Positions 23,146-26,218 of a stretch of DNA of 26,218 nucleotides are shown piece after piece. This stretch comes from Porphyromonadaceae bacterium UBA7087. GTDB taxonomy: Bacteria > Bacteroidota > Bacteroidia > Bacteroidales > Muribaculaceae. Numbering within the stretch: the stretch's first letter is position 1; every line of letters begins with the position of its first letter. The DNA lies in contig DKYZ01000070.1 of NCBI GenBank assembly GCA_002493515.1, forward strand, positions 1-26,218, written 5' to 3'. Under the pieces are notes generated by a model that was not told the DNA's origin, searched no databases, and saw nothing but the letters and a program-made list of their open reading frames with translations. The position numbers and the translations under genes were made by a program.

Positions 23146-23211
23146 CGTAAGTCGGGAAGACGTGAAAATCCACCGGAAATGGCGTCGGAGCCCTCAAAAG
23201 TGTAATAAATT

Positions 23212-23245
23212 ATTGGTCAAAAAGGAACATGATTGGTCAAAAAGG
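23212..23245 (+). repeat. Two direct copies of a 14-base repeat, 20 bases apart
   Basis: ATTGGTCAAAAAGG occurs exactly at 23212-23225 and again at 23232-23245. The period of 20 bases is close to two helical turns, so the copies face the same side of the DNA. They lie 54 bases upstream of the -7 box of the small RNA candidate and about 160-200 bases from the aminopeptidase start. A tandem protein-binding site is likely; the protein is unknown. Confidence 0.75.
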
Positions 23246-23253
23246 GATAAAAT

Positions 23254-23261
23254 GGGGGGGG
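23254..23261 (+). repeat. G8 homopolymer in the intergenic region
   Basis: Eight consecutive G lie between the direct repeats and the small RNA promoter, in otherwise A/T-rich sequence. Length changes here would alter the spacing between the repeats and the promoter. Confidence 0.85.
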
Positions 23262-23298
23262 TAAATTAAAAAAGATGATTTTTTTCAGAAATTATTTG

Positions 23299-23306
23299 TA
23301 AATTTG
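23299..23306 (+). promoter_or_regulatory. -7 box of the small RNA candidate
   Basis: TAAATTTG matches TAnnTTTG. The -33 position is a T-run (TTTTTTT, about 23279-23285) rather than a clear TTTG, so the upstream half is imperfect. Transcription should start near 23313. Confidence 0.5.
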
Positions 23307-23312
23307 CAAAAG

Positions 23313-23492
23313 AATAATAAACGGGGATGAGAAATCCCCCACAGAGTATAGAAATGGCAAGTCAAAAAGCTTTTAAGTAAATTTGTAAGTTAGTGGTTGA
23401 GTAGGATGCAGCAAACTTGTGAAAGCTAACTGGAGTCTAAAAAATCACATGTCGGCAGGAGATTGTGAAATTCCCTGCCGGCATTGTTTTTA
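23313..23492 (+). ncRNA. Probable small RNA of about 180 nt (6S-like or other)
   Basis: A -7 box (23299-23306) and a strong intrinsic terminator (23449-23492) bracket this segment, and no credible protein frame fills it. Near the 5' end GGGGAT and ATCCCC (23323-23328, 23334-23339) form a perfect hairpin. In the middle AGCTTT (23368-23373) can pair with AAAGCT (23422-23427), extended by AAG/CTT and TTTG/CAAA; AGTTAG (23388-23393) with CTAACT (23426-23431) is a competing fold. A second TAAATTTG (23378-23385) lies inside it: either an inner promoter, or a promoter-like stretch as expected of a 6S RNA. A tiny frame (MASQKAFK, 23354-23380) is also present and may be chance. Bacteroidota 6S and Bacteroidales-1 RNA are the families to test; I could not confirm either. 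Confidence 0.55.
23449..23492 (+). terminator. Intrinsic terminator of the small RNA candidate
   Basis: ATGTCGGCAGG (23449-23459) pairs with CCTGCCGGCAT (23474-23484) over 11 positions with one G-T wobble, loop of 14 bases, and is followed directly by TGTTTTTATA. It is one of the two clearest intrinsic terminators in the window and lies 77 bases before the next promoter, so the RNA is separate from the gene at 23648. Confidence 0.85.
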
Positions 23493-23515
23493 TACCCCCG
23501 GTAGGAGGGAATCAA

Positions 23516-23533
23516 TGTTAAAAAATCTTAACA
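23516..23533 (+). repeat. Short inverted repeat upstream of the GlmU-like promoter
   Basis: TGTTAA and TTAACA are perfect inverted arms around AAAATC. It lies just upstream of the promoter at 23546-23576 and could be a binding site for a dimeric regulator, or a chance match in A/T-rich DNA. Confidence 0.35.
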
Positions 23534-23545
23534 GGGCTTTCTATT

Positions 23546-23576
23546 TTTATAAAAAATGAAAAATTGGCTATATTTG
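23546..23576 (+). promoter_or_regulatory. Promoter of the GlmU-like gene
   Basis: TTTA (23546-23549), 19 bases, then TATATTTG (23569-23576). The -7 half is perfect and the -33 half differs by one base. The start should be near 23583, with a leader of about 65 bases. Confidence 0.65.
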
Positions 23577-23647
23577 CACACAAAAGCCAAAAGTGCGCAC
23601 CTCCGTGGGAATAGGCCTGTGCCCGGCGGCTCTGTAAAGTAACCAAC

Positions 23648-24859
23648 ATGGAAGAGACAAGAAAAATAGTGTTGTTTGAGGAGGAGAATCACGTCAATCT
23701 CCTTCCGCTTTCATTTACGCGTCCCGTCAGCGCGTTCAGGGTGGGCATTCTCACTATAGAGGAGAAATGGCGCCGGATGTTTGCCGGCGACTACTGCATA
23801 AGGCCTGTGGAATATCTGAGAGGAAAATTCTGCGGGTGTACCCATGACGGACCTGATGTATGGCATATAGCGGGCAACGTGCTTCCCGACAGGAGGCTCG
23901 TGAAGCAGGTGGAGAGTCTGCAGCCCGGAGAGTCGCTTGTGGACCAGGCCGGCCGGCTCGTGGCCTTCCGCGGCACATCGGCCGATTTCGGAAAGGGAAT
24001 GACCGGGGCGTCAAGAAGGATGGAGGACGTAGCGAGCCTGCAATATGTCTTTGACGTCTTTCTCAACAACGGCGAGCAGATTAAATCGGATTTCAGGCTT
24101 CTCACGGAGGGGCGGAAGTCGTGTCCGCTTCCGGAGGGGAACCGGCTGATAGGAAGTCCGGTCGACGAGAACGGCAATCCCACCTTATTTATAGAGGAGG
24201 GGGCGAAGATAGAATGCGCCGTCATAAATGTGAAGGAGGGTCCGGTGTATATCGGGCGCGACGCCAGCGTAATGGAGATGTCGGCCCTGCGCGGACCGCT
24301 CGCGCTCTGCGAGAGGGCGAAAGTCAGGATGGGGACGAAGGTGTACGGAGGATGCACTTTCGGTCCTTATTGCAAGGTTGGCGGAGAGGTTGACAATGTG
24401 GTGATGTTCGGCTATTCCAACAAAGCTCACGACGGCTACCTTGGAAATGCCGTGATAGGGGAGTGGTGTAACATCGGGGCCGGCACGAACGCCTCCAACC
24501 TGAAGAACGACTACAGCAAGATAAGGATCTGGAATTACGCGAGCCGACGATTCATGAAGACCGACCTCCAGTTCTGCGGCCTCATAATGGGCGACCATTC
24601 CAAGACGGGAGTCAACTGCATGTTCAACACCGCCACAGTGCTTGGAGTAGGGGTCAACGTGCATGGCAGCGGTTTTCCGAGAGTGTTTGTCCCGAGCTTC
24701 AGCGAAGGGTCGGCGACATCGGGCTTCAGCGACGTGCCGATGAAGAAATTCTACGATATCGCCGAGCGCGTCATGAGCCGCAGGGGGATAAGCTTCACCG
24801 ACGACGACCGTGCCATCTACGAGCGCGTGCGTGAGGTGGCGTCGCGGTTCAAGCAGTGA
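23648..24859 (+). CDS. GlmU-like sugar nucleotidyltransferase with C-terminal beta-helix
   Basis: 403 residues. The N-terminal half begins with KIVLFEEENHVNLLPLSFTRPVSAFRVGILTIEEKW, the pattern of the alternative GlmU-type proteins of Bacteroidota (putative NTP-transferase domain). The C-terminal half (about 180-330) is a hexapeptide left-handed beta-helix: YIGRDASVMEMSALRGP, GTKVYGGCTFGPYCKVGGEV, GYSNKAHDGYLGNAVIGEWCNIGAGTNASNLKNDY. The His in SNKAHDG sits where the acetyltransferase His of GlmU-type enzymes is found. A role in making UDP-GlcNAc for peptidoglycan and lipopolysaccharide is likely for the family. The gene has its own promoter and is followed by a hairpin and a G-rich tract before the str operon. 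Exact activity is inferred. Confidence 0.88.
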   Translation: MEETRKIVLFEEENHVNLLPLSFTRPVSAFRVGILTIEEKWRRMFAGDYCIRPVEYLRGKFCGCTHDGPDVWHIAGNVLPDRRLVKQVESLQPGESLVDQAGRLVAFRGTSADFGKGMTGASRRMEDVASLQYVFDVFLNNGEQIKSDFRLLTEGRKSCPLPEGNRLIGSPVDENGNPTLFIEEGAKIECAVINVKEGPVYIGRDASVMEMSALRGPLALCERAKVRMGTKVYGGCTFGPYCKVGGEVDNVVMFGYSNKAHDGYLGNAVIGEWCNIGAGTNASNLKNDYSKIRIWNYASRRFMKTDLQFCGLIMGDHSKTGVNCMFNTATVLGVGVNVHGSGFPRVFVPSFSEGSATSGFSDVPMKKFYDIAERVMSRRGISFTDDDRAIYERVREVASRFKQ

Positions 24860-24877
24860 GGCCTTTTCGGGGGCTTC
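24858..24877 (+). terminator. Hairpin with a TTCG loop at the end of the GlmU-like gene
   Basis: Starting inside the stop codon, GAGGCCTT pairs with GGGGCTTC (three G-T wobbles) around a TTCG tetraloop. No T-run follows, so it resembles a terminator or 3'-end stabiliser only in its stem. Confidence 0.4.
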
Positions 24878-24880
24878 TCT

Positions 24881-24921
24881 GGGGGTTGGGGAGATTAGGG
24901 GCCTTAGGGAGTTTAGGGGGG
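24881..24921 (+). other. Putative G-quadruplex tract upstream of the rpsL promoter
   Basis: Five G-runs of 5, 4, 4, 3 and 6 bases (24881-24885, 24888-24891, 24898-24901, 24907-24909, 24916-24921) are separated by loops of 2, 6, 5 and 6 bases, meeting the usual G3+N1-7 rule. The last three runs are each preceded by TTA (ATTA, CTTA and TTTA). It lies on the coding strand, about 45 bases upstream of the rpsL -33 box. Confidence 0.6.
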
Positions 24922-24966
24922 TAGATGTGAAAAAAAGCTAACCTTATAAAAATAAGCGCTCTAAAA

Positions 24967-24998
24967 GTTGCGTAAGAAGTTGGAATTTAGTAACTTTG
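24967..24998 (+). promoter_or_regulatory. Promoter of the str operon (rpsL)
   Basis: GTTG (24967-24970), 20 bases, then TAACTTTG (24991-24998). The -7 half matches fully; the -33 half differs by one base. Transcription should start near 25005, giving a leader of about 143 bases before the rpsL ATG. Confidence 0.65.
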
Positions 24999-25008
24999 CA
25001 ACGCTTTT

Positions 25009-25093
25009 GAGGCTCTCGGGCCGTTAAATGCATCTAAGCTGCTGATAAGAAAGGGTTTAGAGTGCATTTTAAGTGTATACTCCCGGAGGGCTC
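25009..25093 (+). promoter_or_regulatory. Structured leader of the str operon, possible autoregulatory element
   Basis: Nested pairings run through the leader. The outer stem is GAG/CTC, CTC/GAG and CGGG/CCCG (25009-25020 with 25082-25093, with a bulge and a small internal loop). Inside it AAATGCA plus TCTAA (25026-25037) pairs with TTAGA plus TGCATTT (25057-25069, one bulged G). The inner stem of 12 pairs leaves a 19-base loop. It starts a few bases after the predicted transcription start. This layout fits an RNA element sensed by a ribosomal protein such as S7 or S12; the ligand is inferred. Confidence 0.55.
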
Positions 25094-25147
25094 CAATATA
25101 AAAAAGAGAATAGACAAACAAAAAATAAGTAAACAACAAGACAAAGA

Positions 25148-25531
25148 ATGCCTACGATTCAGCAATTAGTAAGAAAAGGACGCGTTGCTCTCAAAGACAA
25201 GAGCAAGTCTCCGGCATTGGATTCATGTCCGCAGCGCCGCGGCGTCTGCGTGAGGGTTTACACAACCACCCCCAAGAAGCCTAACTCGGCTATGAGAAAG
25301 GTGGCACGTGTAAGGCTTACCAACGGCAAGGAGGTCAACTCCTATATTCCGGGCGAGGGTCACAACCTTCAGGAGCACTCAATCGTGATGGTTCGCGGCG
25401 GTCGTGTGAAAGACCTCCCGGGCGTGCGTTATCACATTGTACGCGGCACCCTCGATACGGCAGGTGTGCAGGGTCGCACCCAGCGCCGTAGCAAATACGG
25501 AGCCAAACGTCCTAAAGCAGCCAAGAAATAA
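25148..25531 (+). CDS. rpsL: 30S ribosomal protein S12
   Basis: 127 residues with the complete bS12/uS12 signature: MPTIQQLVRKGR, TPKKPNSAMRKVARVRL and GRVKDLPGVRYHIVRGTLD, plus a Lys/Arg-rich C-terminus. S12 lies at the decoding centre and affects accuracy. The positions where streptomycin-resistance changes occur, K43 (TPKKPNS) and K88 (RVKDLPG), are wild type. The start has no Shine-Dalgarno sequence (ACAAGACAAAGA ATG), as usual in this phylum. First gene of rpsL-rpsG-fusA, preceded by a structured leader. Confidence 0.98.
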   Translation: MPTIQQLVRKGRVALKDKSKSPALDSCPQRRGVCVRVYTTTPKKPNSAMRKVARVRLTNGKEVNSYIPGEGHNLQEHSIVMVRGGRVKDLPGVRYHIVRGTLDTAGVQGRTQRRSKYGAKRPKAAKK

Positions 25532-25661
25532 CTGAGGCCCCGAGCTGCAGGGCCCGCCAGCTTTCGAAGTGGAACTGGATTGCTGACGGTTGAGTAAACT
25601 CCCGCAAGAGAGCGTGGGGTTGAAGATCAAACAACAACCACAAAATCACTAAACAGAAAAA
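25532..25661 (+). promoter_or_regulatory. rpsL-rpsG intercistronic region with possible S7 site
   Basis: 130 bases between rpsL and rpsG. The first half is GC-rich and foldable: AGCTG/CAGCT around a 10-base loop, competing with CCAG-TT/AA-CTGG. The second half is unstructured A/C-rich sequence before the rpsG ATG. In E. coli the equivalent gap is where S7 binds to control the operon; similarity of layout is all that is seen here. Confidence 0.35.
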
Positions 25662-26138
25662 ATGAGAAAAGCAAAGCCTAAGAAGAGGGTCATCCTTCCC
25701 GACCCCGTCTTCCATGACGTCAGAGTGACAAAATTCGTTAACCATCTGATGTATGATGGAAAGAAGAACACTGCTTATACAATATTCTACACGGCATTGG
25801 AGACTGTGAAAGCCAAAATGCCCAATGAGGAGAAAAGCGCGCTCGAGATCTGGAAAAAAGCTCTCGAGAACATCACCCCGCAGGTGGAGGTGAAGTCGCG
25901 TCGCGTCGGCGGAGCCACGTTCCAGGTCCCGACTGAAATCCGTGCCGACCGCAAGGAGTCAATATCAATGAAAAATCTCATCATCTACGCACGCAAGCGC
26001 GGTGGCAAGACAATGGCCGACAAGCTGGCCGCTGAGATTGTCGACGCTTTCAATGATCAGGGCGGAGCATTCAAGAGAAAAGAGGATATGCACCGCATGG
26101 CAGAGGCCAACCGTGCCTTCGCGCATTTCAGATTTTAA
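25662..26138 (+). CDS. rpsG: 30S ribosomal protein S7
   Basis: 158 residues, normal for uS7 in this phylum. Signature segments are MRKAKPKKRVILPDPVFHDVRVTKFVNHLMYDGKK near the start, ALENITPQVEVKSRRVGGATFQVPTEIRADRK in the middle, and the C-terminal KREDMHRMAEANRAFAHFRF-like end (here KRKEDMHRM). S7 nucleates assembly of the 30S head and in E. coli represses its own operon. The ATG at 25662 follows an A-rich leader without a Shine-Dalgarno sequence; fusA begins 15 bases after the stop. Confidence 0.98.
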   Translation: MRKAKPKKRVILPDPVFHDVRVTKFVNHLMYDGKKNTAYTIFYTALETVKAKMPNEEKSALEIWKKALENITPQVEVKSRRVGGATFQVPTEIRADRKESISMKNLIIYARKRGGKTMADKLAAEIVDAFNDQGGAFKRKEDMHRMAEANRAFAHFRF

Positions 26139-26153
26139 TTTGGTATTTTTACA

Positions 26154-26218
26154 ATGGCTAAAATAGAAGACCTCAATTTAACCAGAAACATCGGCATCAT
26201 GGCCCACATCGATGCCGG
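26154..26218 (+). CDS. fusA: Elongation factor G, N-terminal fragment cut by the window edge
   Basis: Only 21 full codons are present. MAKIEDLNLTRNIGIMAHIDA is the standard start of EF-G, leading into the G1 (P-loop) motif that begins AHIDAGKT in the family. EF-G is the GTPase that drives translocation. It lies 15 bases after rpsG, as in the str operon of most bacteria. The rest lies outside the window. Confidence 0.9.
   Translation, partial: MAKIEDLNLTRNIGIMAHIDA

Noticed and set aside
23313..23492. tmRNA, SRP RNA or RNase P RNA as identity of the small RNA
   Set aside because: It is too short for tmRNA or RNase P RNA and lacks their conserved cores; the SRP GGAAG/GCAGC hairpin loop is not present in the right form (only GGATGCAGC).

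Overview
This window looks like chromosome from a member of the Bacteroidales with moderately high GC, possibly a Muribaculaceae-type gut organism. The genus cannot be fixed from the sequence alone. The evidence is Bacteroidota-type promoters (TTTG, 19-21 bases, TAnnTTTG), weak or absent Shine-Dalgarno sequences, several families largely confined to this phylum (DUF4421, DUF3575, DUF5119, fimbrillins, DUF4369 lipoproteins, an alternative GlmU-type protein) and the rpsL-rpsG-fusA order. Coding density is high. I see no tRNA, rRNA, insertion sequence, prophage or CRISPR array.

Layout. (1) 1-2997, minus strand: an operon of hpf (ribosome hibernation), mltG (peptidoglycan terminase), a DUF2007 protein and a DUF4421 outer-membrane protein. 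The ends overlap or nearly touch. (2) 3057-6889, minus: a small SUI1/YciH-type factor followed by a 1160-residue RecB/AddA-like helicase-nuclease. (3) 7032-9564, minus: pnp with an RGG-like repeat tail, ended by a hairpin. It is divergent from (4) 9574-10782, plus: a DUF4369/thioredoxin-fold lipoprotein lacking the CxxC. (5) 10822-16956, minus: a four-gene fimbrial operon (DUF3575, DUF5119, a fimbrillin lipoprotein, a 1023-residue fimbrillin-like tip or adhesin lipoprotein). It has a G9 homopolymer early in its first gene and a strong hairpin between the last two genes. (6) 17233-19259, plus: a secreted class A acid phosphatase and a Porin_O_P porin, probably for phosphate ester scavenging. 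(7) 19268-23049, minus: rpsU-xerC, a gamma-class carbonic anhydrase-like protein and a two-metal aminopeptidase P. (8) 23050-23647: the longest non-coding stretch, with tandem 14-base repeats, a G8 tract and a probable terminated small RNA of about 180 nt. (9) 23648-26218, plus: the GlmU-like gene, then a G-quadruplex-capable tract, then the structured leader of the str operon (rpsL, rpsG, start of fusA).

Most genes are housekeeping. The parts most worth a second look are non-coding or regulatory: the possible phase-variation tract in the fimbrial operon, the small RNA candidate, a terminator whose stem contains the -33 box of the rpsU promoter, and the folded leader of the str operon. I did not find a clear, wholly new multi-gene system.
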